Assembly: GCA_020073305.1 (NCBI GenBank)
Contig: JAIQFK010000026.1
Location: 1 to 64,000, forward strand
DNA from: Terriglobia bacterium
GTDB taxonomy: Bacteria > Acidobacteriota > Terriglobia > Bryobacterales > Bryobacteraceae
Length of the DNA stretch: 64,000 nt
Direction of reading: 5' to 3'
Each line of letters opens with the position of its first letter. Positions within the stretch are counted from its first letter, which is position 1. The notes under the pieces were generated by a model. It saw only the letters and a program-made list of their open reading frames with translations, made no database searches and was not told the origin of the DNA. This document shows positions 32,036-40,640 of the stretch, in pieces. A program made the translations under genes and the position numbers.

Positions 32036-32986
32036 TCAATCCAGCGGCGCGGTCTCGCGCAGCTCCTTGGCTTTCTGTTCGGCGACGGTGTCGTTGAGAA
32101 ATGTTCCCGCGCCGCTCTCGACCCCAGCGAGGTACTTCAGCTTGGTGGCGCTGCGCTGGATGGGGTAAAAATCGATGTGGAAGTGAAAGTAGGGGTGGTC
32201 GCCCGAGACCGGGCTCTGGCGCAACAGCATCATCAGGGGCATGGGAAAACCGTACAGATTGTCGTACTTCATGCGAACCTTCTTGATGAGCGCGGCGAGG
32301 TTTGCGGCTTCCGTGTCGCTCAGTTCGGGGATGCGCCCGAAGTGGCGGCGCGCGCAGATCTGCATCTCGCCGGGCCAGCGCGCGAAGAACGGAACAAAAG
32401 CCACGAAATCCGGATTTTCGGCGACGATCCTCACGCCCGACGCCAGCTCGTCACGCAGAATGCGGCAGTAGATGCATTCCTGTTGGTCGCGGAGATAGTC
32501 GGATGCCGCGCTTAGCTCACGCTCGATGAGCGGCGGAATGAACGGGAATGAGTAGATCTGCCCATGGGGGTGCGGCATGGTGACGCCGATCGACGCGCCG
32601 GTGTTTTCAAAAATGTAGATGTACTGGATGCCGGGGACGGCCACCAGCTCGCGGTAGCGGCGTATCCAGACGTCCACGACCTTGCGCCAGTGTTCGACCG
32701 GCATCTGCGATGGCGCGAGCGAATGCTGGGGGTGATAGATTACGACATCGCACGAGCCGCGAGCTCCGGTTTTGCGGTAGAGGCCGGTTTCGGGAGAGAA
32801 CGGTTCGGCGTCCATGCGAAACGCGGCAAAATCGTTCGGGTAGATCAATACGTCGAACTGATCGGGGACGCGTCCTGAACCGGGATCGAAGGGACACCAG
32901 TTTTCCGGCATCTGCGGGCGGTTCTGCCGGTGCGCCGCCACTCCCACCCACTCGCGCAGCAAAGGATGCCATCGAAGCTCGCTCAC
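32036..32986 (-). CDS. galT: Galactose-1-phosphate uridylyltransferase
   Basis: A 316-residue HIT-superfamily nucleotidyltransferase that exchanges UMP between UDP-glucose and galactose 1-phosphate (Leloir pathway). The active-site motif is MPHPHGQIYSFP with the nucleophile His141 preceded by His139. FENTGASIGVTMPHPHG and PYFHFHIDFYP are family landmarks, and the start RWHPLLREWVGVAAHRQNRP is conserved. The first zinc-site motif, usually CPxCPG, reads CPFDPG here (Cys31, Asp34), so the structural metal site may be altered. No galK or galE adjoins. Cytoplasmic. Confidence 0.93.
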   Translation of the reverse strand: MSELRWHPLLREWVGVAAHRQNRPQMPENWCPFDPGSGRVPDQFDVLIYPNDFAAFRMDAEPFSPETGLYRKTGARGSCDVVIYHPQHSLAPSQMPVEHWRKVVDVWIRRYRELVAVPGIQYIYIFENTGASIGVTMPHPHGQIYSFPFIPPLIERELSAASDYLRDQQECIYCRILRDELASGVRIVAENPDFVAFVPFFARWPGEMQICARRHFGRIPELSDTEAANLAALIKKVRMKYDNLYGFPMPLMMLLRQSPVSGDHPYFHFHIDFYPIQRSATKLKYLAGVESGAGTFLNDTVAEQKAKELRETAPLD

Positions 32987-33012
32987 AGATTCGATTTTGG
33001 CACAAGCACGGG

Positions 33013-33059
33013 GCCGCGAATGAAAGAGGTGGGTGCCTTCATTCGCGTGGATTCGCGGC
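33013..33059. repeat. Palindromic repeat family 2, copy at the 3' end of a small gene
   Basis: GCCGCGAAT (33013-33021) and ATTCGCGGC (33051-33059) are exact reverse complements; the right side continues inward as ATTCGCGTGG. The right arm matches the other copies at 56344-56372 and 58794-58867. The last base is also the first base of the minus-strand stop codon of the neighbouring gene (33059-33061). Confidence 0.6.
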
Positions 33060-33346
33060 TATTTCTTTTTGCCTTTGGCTTTCGGTTTCTCGGGCTCCTC
33101 GGCAGGGGCGGCGGCGGTTGTATCCGGCTGCAACTTCGAGAGCACCTCGTTAAACAACGCGGATTTGCGATTGTCTACCTTGGGCGGGGGCGCTTGCTCG
33201 TGCCGGTAGTCGTGGTCGCTGTAGCAGGTGCGGCAGCGTACTTTGGCGGGGTCCGGCCCCATCATGGAAACCACGGAGTGGTTCATGATGCGCTTGCACT
33301 TCACGCAGAAGTCGTCAATGACGTCGCCTAGCTGAACTTCACGCAT
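33059..33346 (-). CDS. Small zinc-ribbon protein
   Basis: A 95-residue protein. Cys pairs FCVKCK (about 14-17) and VRCRTCYSD (about 38-41) form a four-cysteine zinc ribbon separated by about 20 residues. The tail is Lys/Pro/Ala-rich and ends in KAKGKKK, which would favour nucleic-acid binding. GGAGAGCAGG upstream of the ATG at 33346 supports the start. It overlaps the preceding gene by eight bases and is probably translated with it. Function unknown; similar small proteins accompany RNA- or translation-related genes in Acidobacteriota, but that is inference. Confidence 0.7.
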   Translation of the reverse strand: MREVQLGDVIDDFCVKCKRIMNHSVVSMMGPDPAKVRCRTCYSDHDYRHEQAPPPKVDNRKSALFNEVLSKLQPDTTAAAPAEEPEKPKAKGKKK

Positions 33347-33686
33347 CCTGCTCTCCGGCGGGCTGATCTCCCGAAGTATATCCGATTGGCGCCGCGGCGG
33401 GCGTTGGTTCCGTGGCCGCGGCGGGCAGCACCCATACCGCCGCTTCGAAGCCGATGTATTTGCAGATTCGCAGCTCGCCGCCGTCAGTTTCGAGCAGATC
33501 GCCAACCTCCAGGGGCTTTTCCGAAGCGCGCAGATTTTCCCAGGCCGCGTAATCGCTGGCTGCCTCGATCTGGCCGCCTTCTTCGTAATCCCTGCGCTTG
33601 ACGTTGGCGGCGCCGGAAACGTGCGGAGCCGAGCGGAAATGCTCCCGCGGATTATCCTTCATGCGGTAGATGCGGTAATTGGGCAT
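33339..33686 (-). CDS. Conserved small protein of unknown function
   Basis: A 115-residue soluble protein starting MPNYRIYRMKDNPREHFRSAPHVSGAANVKRRDYEEGG. The centre ENLRASEKPLEVGDLLETDGGELRICKYIGFEAAVWVLP looks like a small beta-barrel, followed by an Ala/Pro/Thr-rich tail. No motif suggests an enzyme. The ATG at 33686 is chosen because the protein-like sequence starts there. The 3' end overlaps the zinc-ribbon gene, and its 5' end lies 7 bases after the patatin gene, so the three form one leftward operon. Confidence 0.65.
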   Translation of the reverse strand: MPNYRIYRMKDNPREHFRSAPHVSGAANVKRRDYEEGGQIEAASDYAAWENLRASEKPLEVGDLLETDGGELRICKYIGFEAAVWVLPAAATEPTPAAAPIGYTSGDQPAGEQDA

Positions 33687-33693
33687 AAAAGGC

Positions 33694-34479
33694 TTATTGT
33701 AGAACGCAGGGCGTAAAATCGCGACCCGCCGCCGCTGATTGGATAACGCCGCGCGCGTCTTCTGCGCCCTGCTCGATCCAGCGCCGAACGGTGTCCCGAT
33801 TCCAGCGAACCGATTCGGTGAGGGTGCCGAGCGATGCCTTGGGCTCAATGCGGATGACTTCGAGCGAGCCTGGCCGGGGTTTCCTCCGGCTGAATTGGCG
33901 ATAGATTTGTGCGCTGGCGCGAAGCATGCGGGAAGGCAGAACGGGAAGCGCGTTGACGGCGATCACGCGCGTCGCGCCCATCTCAAAGGCCGCCCACAGC
34001 GGCAGTACGTCGAGCAAACCGCCATCCACGTACCACCGCCCATCGATGTGCACGGGAGGCAGGCCGGTGGGAATGGTGCACGCCGCGGCCAGATGCCGCC
34101 AGGTAACTTCCGGTGAGCGCACCAGTCGAGGGGAACGGCTGATAAGATCGGTCAGCACCGCGCCAAACGGAATTTGCGGCGTGAAGGCGGAATGTAACTC
34201 CTCCACATGGCGCGAGAAACTGGCATCGTCAAAGAAACCACGCCAGGGGTTGAGAGAGAACCGGAACTTGAGAAAGGCGCCGGAGGATTCGCTGTTCCAC
34301 CGCTCGATGAGCTGGTCCGGCGAGCAGCCGCCCGCGATGGCCCAGCCGTTCAGCGCGCCCACGGATGTTCCAGCCACCAGATCGGGCTGGAGCCTGGCTG
34401 ACAACTCCTTCCAGGCACCCGCCTGATAAGCGCCGAACATGCCGCCGGCCGAGAGCAGCAATGCGGTTTTTCCTGGCAT
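33694..34479 (-). CDS. Patatin-like phospholipase
   Basis: A 261-residue lipid acyl hydrolase. The oxyanion-hole segment is LLSAGGMFGAYQAGAW (8-23), the nucleophile Ser39 sits in GTSVGALNG (G-x-S-x-G), and the catalytic Asp152 is in YVDGG. The size fits the short single-domain bacterial patatins, cytoplasmic or peripheral to the membrane. The Arg-rich loop (RQFSRRKPRPGS) could bind phospholipid head groups. First gene of a leftward three-gene operon with two small proteins. Substrate unknown, although phospholipid is the usual one. Confidence 0.93.
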   Translation of the reverse strand: MPGKTALLLSAGGMFGAYQAGAWKELSARLQPDLVAGTSVGALNGWAIAGGCSPDQLIERWNSESSGAFLKFRFSLNPWRGFFDDASFSRHVEELHSAFTPQIPFGAVLTDLISRSPRLVRSPEVTWRHLAAACTIPTGLPPVHIDGRWYVDGGLLDVLPLWAAFEMGATRVIAVNALPVLPSRMLRASAQIYRQFSRRKPRPGSLEVIRIEPKASLGTLTESVRWNRDTVRRWIEQGAEDARGVIQSAAAGRDFTPCVLQ

Positions 34480-34564
34480 GTGCCTGTACCGATCCTACCT
34501 CCATGTTAGACAATAGGTTAGGGTAACCGCTCCATTACCATCAGCGGTTTCAGACCCCCATCAA

Positions 34565-35140
34565 ATGAAACCATCGGTGATTCAATGGAATCCAGGGACT
34601 TATGGTGCCGAGGTCATGGATCTTCTTGCGCTGGCGGAAAATGGTGAACGCCTGATGCCGCTGGCTGAGGGAGCCTGCTGCTCGGACGCTGCCCGGCGGC
34701 GAATTCAGGGGGCGAAGGCCGGCGATCTTTTCCCTGGGGCGCGCGCTCCGCAAGGCGCATTGGCGGGCCTGTATCTTTATTTTTCCTGCCGCGAGGAGGC
34801 GCACGAAGCGGCGCAATCGGATTCTTCGGCGGAGGGCAGCTACTGGCACGCCATCGTGCACCGGCAGGAGCCGGACCCCGGCAACTCGTCCTACTGGTTT
34901 CATCGGGTTGGTGAGCACCCGGTGTTCCCGCGAGTGCTGGAGGCGGCCGGGGCCATTGGCGCCGAGCATCTTGACGCCACTTTGCGATTTTCCGAAGCCT
35001 GGGATCCTTTCGCGTTCATTGAGATTTGCGAGCAGGCCCGAAGACGGCCCGGATCCGCGCTGGAGCGCGCGGCGCTCGAGATCCAGCGGGCCGAATGGCA
35101 ACTGTTGTTTGATTACTGTGCTCGACGGAGTTCGTATTGA
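34565..35140 (+). CDS. Conserved hypothetical protein
   Basis: A 191-residue soluble protein not assigned to a known family. It contains mixed alpha/beta sequence with a repeated PxxYW-type feature (SYWHAIVHRQEPDPGNSSYWFHRVGEHPVFPRVLEAAG, about 97-135), which resembles a metal- or sugar-binding patch with two His residues. The final helix is rich in Ala and Arg. The stop overlaps the TTG start of the adaptor gene, so the two are translationally coupled, but a functional link is not otherwise evident. Confidence 0.7.
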   Translation: MKPSVIQWNPGTYGAEVMDLLALAENGERLMPLAEGACCSDAARRRIQGAKAGDLFPGARAPQGALAGLYLYFSCREEAHEAAQSDSSAEGSYWHAIVHRQEPDPGNSSYWFHRVGEHPVFPRVLEAAGAIGAEHLDATLRFSEAWDPFAFIEICEQARRRPGSALERAALEIQRAEWQLLFDYCARRSSY

Positions 35141-36348
35141 AGCGACGCCACGTTCTGATTCTGCTGGCACCTCTCGCCGTCATTCTCGTTTGGTCCTTCG
35201 CAAAGAAAAATGAGCCGCCGGAGGTGCCCTTCGCCAAGGTCAAACGCGAGACGCTAGTAAGCACGCTGGCGAGCAACGGCAAGGTGGAGCCGTTACGGTA
35301 TGCCTCGGTGCGCGTGGACACAGCCGGGCTGGTGGTTGAGCTTCTCGTGAAAGAGGGACAAAGAGTGGCGCAGGGCGCGGAGCTGGCGAAGCTGAGTGTT
35401 CCGGGCCTCGCGGCACAGCTCGCAACGGCGCAGGTCCGCGTGGAACAGGCGAGGGCGGAACTGGCCGTGATCGAGCGCGGCGGACATCGCACCGAACTCG
35501 CCGATATAGACGCCAACCTCGCTCGAACCCGGCTCGATCGTGAGGCCGAGCAGCGGGAATACAACGCGCTACACAGATTGGAAGAGAAGCAGGCGGCCAC
35601 GCGAGAGGAAGTTGAGTCCGCGCGCGGCAAGTTGCGGCAAACGGAGCTGGAGATCGAAGCACTCGATCGCAAGCGCACAGTCCTGGTGGGATCGACGGAT
35701 CGCGCCGTGGCGGAGGCCCGATTGCGCGAAGCCGAAGCCGAAGTGCGCCTTGCGGAGCGCCGCATTGCCGATTCGGTGGTGCGGGCGCCGATGGGTGGAG
35801 TGGTCTACGGCCTGCCGGTCCGGCTGGGAGCTTATCTCAACGCAGGGGACCCGGTGGCCAACATCGGGGTGCTCGACCACTTGCGCGTGCGAATCTACAT
35901 CGACGAGCCCGAGCTGGGCCGGGTTGCGGCGGGGCTGCCGGTCAACATCACTTGGGACGCATCACCCGGCAAGCAGTGGCAAGGAACGGTGGAGCAGTTG
36001 CCAACGCAGATCCAGCCGCTGGGAACGCGTCAAGTGGGCGAGGTATTGTGCACCATCGAAAACCCCGGGCGCGAGCTGATACCTGGAACAAATGTAAACG
36101 CCGAAATCCGTGCGAGCGTGATCGAAAACGCGCTCACCATTCCCAAAGAGGCGATGCGGCGGGATACAAACGGAACAGGCGTCTTCGCATTCACGGGCGG
36201 CGCGGTTCACTGGCGTCCCGTCAAAGCGGGCTCCACAAGCATCAGCCGCGTTCAGATTCTGGAAGGGGTGACGCAAGGGGATGCCGTTGCGCTGCCCACC
36301 AGCTCTACCCTGCACGATGGACAGAAAGTGACGCCGGTGTACCCGTAG
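35137..36348 (+). CDS. HlyD/MacA-like periplasmic adaptor protein
   Basis: A 403-residue membrane-fusion protein. One N-terminal membrane anchor (about 4-21, HVLILLAPLAVILVWSFA) is followed by a first lipoyl half, a long helical hairpin (about 95-205) with KQAATREEVESARGKLRQTELEIEALDRK, and the second lipoyl half VVRAPMGGVVYGLPVRLGAYLNAGDPVANIG. A beta-barrel and membrane-proximal domain complete it (TRQVGEVLCTIENPGRELIPGTNVNAEI...). Such adaptors link inner-membrane ABC or RND pumps to an outer-membrane channel. No pump gene adjoins, so the partner must be elsewhere. The start is a TTG overlapping the upstream stop. Confidence 0.87.
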   Translation: MKRRHVLILLAPLAVILVWSFAKKNEPPEVPFAKVKRETLVSTLASNGKVEPLRYASVRVDTAGLVVELLVKEGQRVAQGAELAKLSVPGLAAQLATAQVRVEQARAELAVIERGGHRTELADIDANLARTRLDREAEQREYNALHRLEEKQAATREEVESARGKLRQTELEIEALDRKRTVLVGSTDRAVAEARLREAEAEVRLAERRIADSVVRAPMGGVVYGLPVRLGAYLNAGDPVANIGVLDHLRVRIYIDEPELGRVAAGLPVNITWDASPGKQWQGTVEQLPTQIQPLGTRQVGEVLCTIENPGRELIPGTNVNAEIRASVIENALTIPKEAMRRDTNGTGVFAFTGGAVHWRPVKAGSTSISRVQILEGVTQGDAVALPTSSTLHDGQKVTPVYP

Positions 36349-36386
36349 CTGCCGGTCCCCATTTCGAAATTTTACGCGGATTCCGG

Positions 36387-36422
36387 TTGCCTACTTAACT
36401 ATAGTTAAGTATGATGGAGCCA
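36387..36422 (+). promoter_or_regulatory. Promoter with embedded 20-base palindromic operator, Nramp gene
   Basis: TTGCCT (36387-36392) and TATGAT (36410-36415) form a -35/-10 pair with a 17-base spacer. The spacer is filled by the exact palindrome TACTTAACTATAGTTAAGTA (36392-36411), which also reaches into both hexamers. Transcription would begin at about 36422-36423, the A of the ATG at 36423, so a leaderless mRNA is predicted. The AT-rich TTAA-containing dyad resembles operators of DtxR/MntR-type metal repressors; binding by such a protein would block RNA polymerase. The identity of the repressor is inferred. Confidence 0.65.
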
Positions 36423-38327
36423 ATGGACACGGCGCGAACCTTCGAACCCGCGCGCTCTCTGGCCGAAGTACATTCTTCGGTGGAGACCACGCACATCGGT
36501 TTATGGCGCCGGATGTTCGCATTCGCCGGGCCGGCTTACCTGGTGAGCGTGGGCTACATGGATCCGGGCAACTGGGCCACGGACCTGGAGGGCGGCGCGC
36601 GCTTCGGATACCGGCTGCTGTGGGTGCTGGTGATGTCCAACGCCATGGCCGTGCTGCTGCAGACCCTGAGCGCGCGCCTGGGCATCGTCGCCGGCCGCGA
36701 TCTGGCGCAGGCGTGCCGCGAGACGTATCCGCGGCCGATCACGTACGCGCTGTGGGTGCTGTGTGAGATTGCCATCGCCGCCTGCGATCTGGCGGAGGTG
36801 CTGGGAGCGGCGATCGGCTTGAACCTGCTGTTTCACCTGCCGCTGCTGGTGGGGGTGGCCATCACCGCGGCGGACACGCTTTTGGTCCTATGGTTTCAGC
36901 GGTTCGGCATCCGCATCATCGAAGCGGTGATTCTGGCTCTGATCACGGTGATCGCGGGCTGCTTTTGCATTGAGATTATTCTTTCGAGACCGGCTTTCTC
37001 CGAAATGGCCACCGGACTGGTCCCGCGGCTGAGCACGCAGAATCTGTACATCGCTATCGCCATTCTGGGCGCGACCGTGATGCCGCACAATCTCTATCTG
37101 CACTCGGCGCTGGTGCAGACGCGGCAGATTGGCAAGACGCCAGAGGCCAGGCACATCGCGTGTCACTACAACTTCATTGATTCCCTGGTGGCGCTCAACG
37201 GCGCGCTGCTGGTGAACGCGGCGATCCTGGTGGTGGCCGGTACGGTGTTCTTCAAACGCGGCATCGTGGTGACGGAGATCCAGCAGGCGCACCTGCTGCT
37301 GGCGCCGCTATTGGGAACCTCGGTGGCGAGTGTGGTATTCGCGATCGCGCTGCTGTGCTCCGGACAGTCGTCCACGTTGACGGGCACGCTGGCCGGGCAG
37401 ATCGTGATGGAGGGCTTTCTCAATTTCCGCATGCGGCCGTGGTTGCGGCGGCTCATCACGCGCAGCCTGGCCATCATTCCGGCGGCGATCACGATTTACT
37501 GGGCGGGCGAGCGCGGCGTCTATCACCTGCTGATTCTCAGCCAGGTGATCCTCAGCATGCAGCTCCCCTTTGCCATCATTCCGCTGGTGCACTTTACCAG
37601 CGACCGCAGGCGCATGGGCGAGTTCGCAAACAAGACCTGGGTCATCATCCTATCCTGGATTACGGCGGTTGTGATTCTCGCGCTCAACGTCTGGCTCATG
37701 GGCCAGTCGATTGCGGATTGGCTGGCGGTGGCAGGCTACTGGCGGCCGTACGTGATCGTGCTGCTAGCCGTGGCCGGCATTTTCCTCATCGCGCTGCTTC
37801 TGTGGGTAACGGTGGAGCCGGTGCTGACGCGCCGGGGAGCGCGCTTCGGCCGGGCGCCGGTCACCCTTCCCGCGGCGGCGGTCTCGGCGGCGGACGCTCC
37901 CGTCTACAGCCGCATTCTGGTTCCGCTCGACCATACGGCGCTCGACCACCTCGCCATCGCCCACGCCGCCGCCATGGCGCGTATGCATCATGCCAAGCTG
38001 TATCTGCTGCACGTCGAAGAAGGGGTGACCAGCCAGGTTTATGGATCGCTGTCCTCAACCGCCGAAGTCGAAGCCGGCCGCAAATATCTGGACGATATTG
38101 TCGATTCGCTGCGCGCCGAGGGTGTCGACGTCGAAACCATGGTGGCGCATTCGTCCAATCCCAACCGCGAGATTGTCCGCTGCGCGCGTCAGATCCAGCC
38201 CGACCTGCTAGTGATGGGCGCGCACGGCCACGGCGGTCTGAAAGACCTCATCTTCGGCACCACCATCAACTCCGTGCGGCATAAACTGCGCATCCCGCTG
38301 CTGGTAGTGCGGGATGTAGGCAAGTAG
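36423..38327 (+). CDS. Nramp divalent metal transporter fused to a UspA domain
   Basis: A 634-residue inner-membrane protein. Residues about 25-450 form the Nramp transporter: DPGN at 47-50 (first-helix metal site, Asp47 and Asn50) and MPHN at 220-223 (sixth-helix metal site), with about 11 helices. This predicts proton-coupled uptake of Mn2+ or Fe2+. From about 494 a complete UspA domain follows (YSRILVPLDHTALDHLAIAHAAAM...), with the ATP-binding pattern G-x2-G-x9-G-T (MGAHGHGGLKDLIFGT). The fusion suggests nucleotide or stress control of uptake. ATGs at 36411 and 36414 overlap the -10 region, so 36423 is preferred. Confidence 0.93.
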   Translation: MDTARTFEPARSLAEVHSSVETTHIGLWRRMFAFAGPAYLVSVGYMDPGNWATDLEGGARFGYRLLWVLVMSNAMAVLLQTLSARLGIVAGRDLAQACRETYPRPITYALWVLCEIAIAACDLAEVLGAAIGLNLLFHLPLLVGVAITAADTLLVLWFQRFGIRIIEAVILALITVIAGCFCIEIILSRPAFSEMATGLVPRLSTQNLYIAIAILGATVMPHNLYLHSALVQTRQIGKTPEARHIACHYNFIDSLVALNGALLVNAAILVVAGTVFFKRGIVVTEIQQAHLLLAPLLGTSVASVVFAIALLCSGQSSTLTGTLAGQIVMEGFLNFRMRPWLRRLITRSLAIIPAAITIYWAGERGVYHLLILSQVILSMQLPFAIIPLVHFTSDRRRMGEFANKTWVIILSWITAVVILALNVWLMGQSIADWLAVAGYWRPYVIVLLAVAGIFLIALLLWVTVEPVLTRRGARFGRAPVTLPAAAVSAADAPVYSRILVPLDHTALDHLAIAHAAAMARMHHAKLYLLHVEEGVTSQVYGSLSSTAEVEAGRKYLDDIVDSLRAEGVDVETMVAHSSNPNREIVRCARQIQPDLLVMGAHGHGGLKDLIFGTTINSVRHKLRIPLLVVRDVGK

Positions 38328-38462
38328 TACGATAGCGTCACGGTCAAACGGATGCGCCGGCGGTCACTCTGTACGATTGGGCTTATGACAGCGCTTGGGG
38401 GCTCGCTCCGCGCCGACTGGAAGATCACTACACAGACAACCTCAGGTTGAACTGCGGTAGCT

Positions 38463-39773
38463 TTATTCCAACGCGTACAAGTATCCGTCGGTGCTGCCAA
38501 TGTAGACCGCTCCATTCGCGATCAGCGGCGACGAAAAGAAGGAGCCGACGGTGGACTGTAAATCGAGGCCACTGGCGGCGGCTTCACGCCAGCCGCTGGT
38601 GAAAATCATGGGGCCGTTGAATTTCCGGTCCGCGGTCAGCACCCAGTTGCGGTTTTGCCGCGAAGCCTCCGTCTGGTACTCCCAAAGCAACTCGCCGGTG
38701 TTCAGATCGCGGGCTTCCAGGCTTCCATTGAGAACGCCAAGATACACGACCTCGCCCGCCACGGCCGGCGAGGAGAACACGTAGGCCTTCGTCGATTGCT
38801 TGAGGAGGCTCTTTCCGGTTGCCGCATCGGCGATGTGGAACAAACTCGAATCTGAAGTAGCGAAGACGACCTTGCCTTTTACGATGGCGGGCGAAGTGAT
38901 CACCCAGCTCCCGTTGTTGTAGAACTTCCATTTCTCCTTGCCGGTGGCCGCGTCGATTGCATACACGTTGGCATCGCGGCAGCCCGTGTAAACCACGCCG
39001 TCCACCACGGCCGGAGACGATTGAAACCCGATCTGGTTGTGGACGAGCGGATCATCGCCGCTCTTGAATCGCCACTTTTCTTTGCCGGAGGAAGCATCGA
39101 CCGCGTAGAGATACGTGTCCCAGCTGCCGAAATACAACGTGCCGGAATCAAAGGCGGGGGAAGCGTGCACAACGTCGCCCGTTCCGAACTTCCAGCGCAG
39201 TTCGCCGGAGGCCGCATCCAGCGCGTATAGGTTCCCGTCTCCCGAGCCGAAGTAGACAGCGCCTTGCGCCACTACCGGGCTCGACAAGTACAGGTCCCAC
39301 GGATCGGCGATGGTCTGGTTTTTCGGCAGCAGCCCGTGGATACCCTTGGCCTCGAAGCGCCGCTCTCCGCCCGTCGCGAATTTCCACTTCAGTTTTCCGG
39401 TTTGCGCATCCACCGCATAGAACTTGCCGTCGTAACTGGCGAAATACACGATCCCGGCAGCAACAGCGGGCGTGGACGGAACGGGTCCGTGGGTCTGGAA
39501 CTTCCAGTTCTGGCGGCCGGTGGCAGCGTCCACCGCGTACACGTTGTTATCATCGCTTCCGAAGTACACAATGCCTTCGTACCAGACGGGGGAGGACACG
39601 ATACGGTCTCCGGTCGCAAATTTCCATTTCACGCCATGCAACTTCCGCGGACCGGCGCCGGCGTATACGCCCGTGTGGGCCGGATCTCCACGGAACATGG
39701 ACTGTCCGTGGCACAGTGCCGCGAGTAACCCTCCGATCAACACCATGGCCGGGATGCGCATCGGTTCTCTCAT
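38463..39773 (-). CDS. Secreted PQQ-type beta-propeller protein (BamB-like)
   Basis: A 436-residue exported protein (signal peptide about 1-23). At least eight blades carry the PQQ-like repeat with an AxxG-W core, e.g. VDAATGRQNWKFQT, VDAQTGKLKWKFAT, LDAASGELRWKFGTG, VDASSGKEKWRFKSG, IDAATGKEKWKFYN and LNTGELLWEYQT. The blades are unusually regular. Similar proteins are quinoprotein-like or scaffold proteins; no cofactor ligands are obvious, so a structural or BamB-like role cannot be told apart from an enzymatic one. It overlaps the upstream gene by four bases (ATGA), implying co-expression. Confidence 0.88.
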   Translation of the reverse strand: MREPMRIPAMVLIGGLLAALCHGQSMFRGDPAHTGVYAGAGPRKLHGVKWKFATGDRIVSSPVWYEGIVYFGSDDNNVYAVDAATGRQNWKFQTHGPVPSTPAVAAGIVYFASYDGKFYAVDAQTGKLKWKFATGGERRFEAKGIHGLLPKNQTIADPWDLYLSSPVVAQGAVYFGSGDGNLYALDAASGELRWKFGTGDVVHASPAFDSGTLYFGSWDTYLYAVDASSGKEKWRFKSGDDPLVHNQIGFQSSPAVVDGVVYTGCRDANVYAIDAATGKEKWKFYNNGSWVITSPAIVKGKVVFATSDSSLFHIADAATGKSLLKQSTKAYVFSSPAVAGEVVYLGVLNGSLEARDLNTGELLWEYQTEASRQNRNWVLTADRKFNGPMIFTSGWREAAASGLDLQSTVGSFFSSPLIANGAVYIGSTDGYLYALE

Positions 39774-40486
39774 GGCCGCGCCTCGCTCGCATTCTTGGCC
39801 GCGGAACGCAAGACCAGCGGCACTTCGAAGGGGCCTTGCTGGAACGTCCCCGTGATCTCGCTCGCTTCCTTGCGGAACCGGCCTTCGTAGGTGATGCCGT
39901 TCTCCGTTGATTCCACGGTAAGGATACCGCCTTCATCCGTCACCAGGTTGAGCGGCAGAGGCGTTTCCTTGTTGCGAGTGAATATGAATTTGGCGGTTGC
40001 GGTTCCGCCGGCCTCGTTGACAAGGTCGAGCCGGACTTTCACGGTCCCAAACAGGTCCATCTCGCCCTGCCATGTCCCTTCCAGTTCCTTGCGGACGGAA
40101 GTGCTGCCGCGCGGTGATTCCACTTGCGGAGGTCCGGCCTTCTGCAGCGTAAAGGGAGCGGTGTTTCCCGCCTGCTGGTAATCGCCCGTCAAGGCGCCGC
40201 TGCCGGTGAGACGTCCTTTGAACTTGGGGTCGCCCAGAGCTCCTTTAATGGTGAATGCGACTTCGGACTCATTGATGACGATGTCCGCGAGGGGTGTGCC
40301 TTTGATGCCGAAGCCGGGGACGACGGCGGAACCGGTCCACCGGCCCTGGCTGTCTTGCGCCAGGTCGATCACCACGCGCATTTCCCTTCCCGGGATCTGG
40401 ACCGTACCTTCCCAGCGGGCAGCGGCGGGTTCTGACGCCTGGCACAGGATCGCGCAGGCGAGTAGGAGTGGGGCTATCAAGCGCAT
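39770..40486 (-). CDS. Secreted beta-rich protein of unknown function
   Basis: A 238-residue protein with a signal peptide (about 1-17, MRLIAPLLLACAILCQA). Two related beta units are visible: AARWEGTVQIPGREMRVVIDLAQDSQGRWTGSAVVPG and LEGTWQGEMDLFGTVKVRLDLVNEAGGTATAKFIFT. Each has a W-G opening and a hydrophobic strand, indicating an internal repeat of about 110 residues. This type of domain often accompanies serine hydrolases in Acidobacteriota. No catalytic residues seen. It overlaps the downstream propeller gene by four bases (ATGA), so the two are coupled. The ATG at 40486 precedes the signal peptide. Confidence 0.72.
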   Translation of the reverse strand: MRLIAPLLLACAILCQASEPAAARWEGTVQIPGREMRVVIDLAQDSQGRWTGSAVVPGFGIKGTPLADIVINESEVAFTIKGALGDPKFKGRLTGSGALTGDYQQAGNTAPFTLQKAGPPQVESPRGSTSVRKELEGTWQGEMDLFGTVKVRLDLVNEAGGTATAKFIFTRNKETPLPLNLVTDEGGILTVESTENGITYEGRFRKEASEITGTFQQGPFEVPLVLRSAAKNASEARP

Positions 40487-40640
40487 AGGCGTAATCGTTG
40501 TCAGGTGCAATTCTCGGGCCACGCCAGTACCTCGCTCAGGACATTGAGCGCGGAGCGGTTTACTGCTCTCCAGGCGCAATCCGATGTCCGCCTGTGGGAC
40601 CCAACCGTCTCGTTAGTGGACAACAGAGAGTCGCTCGACG

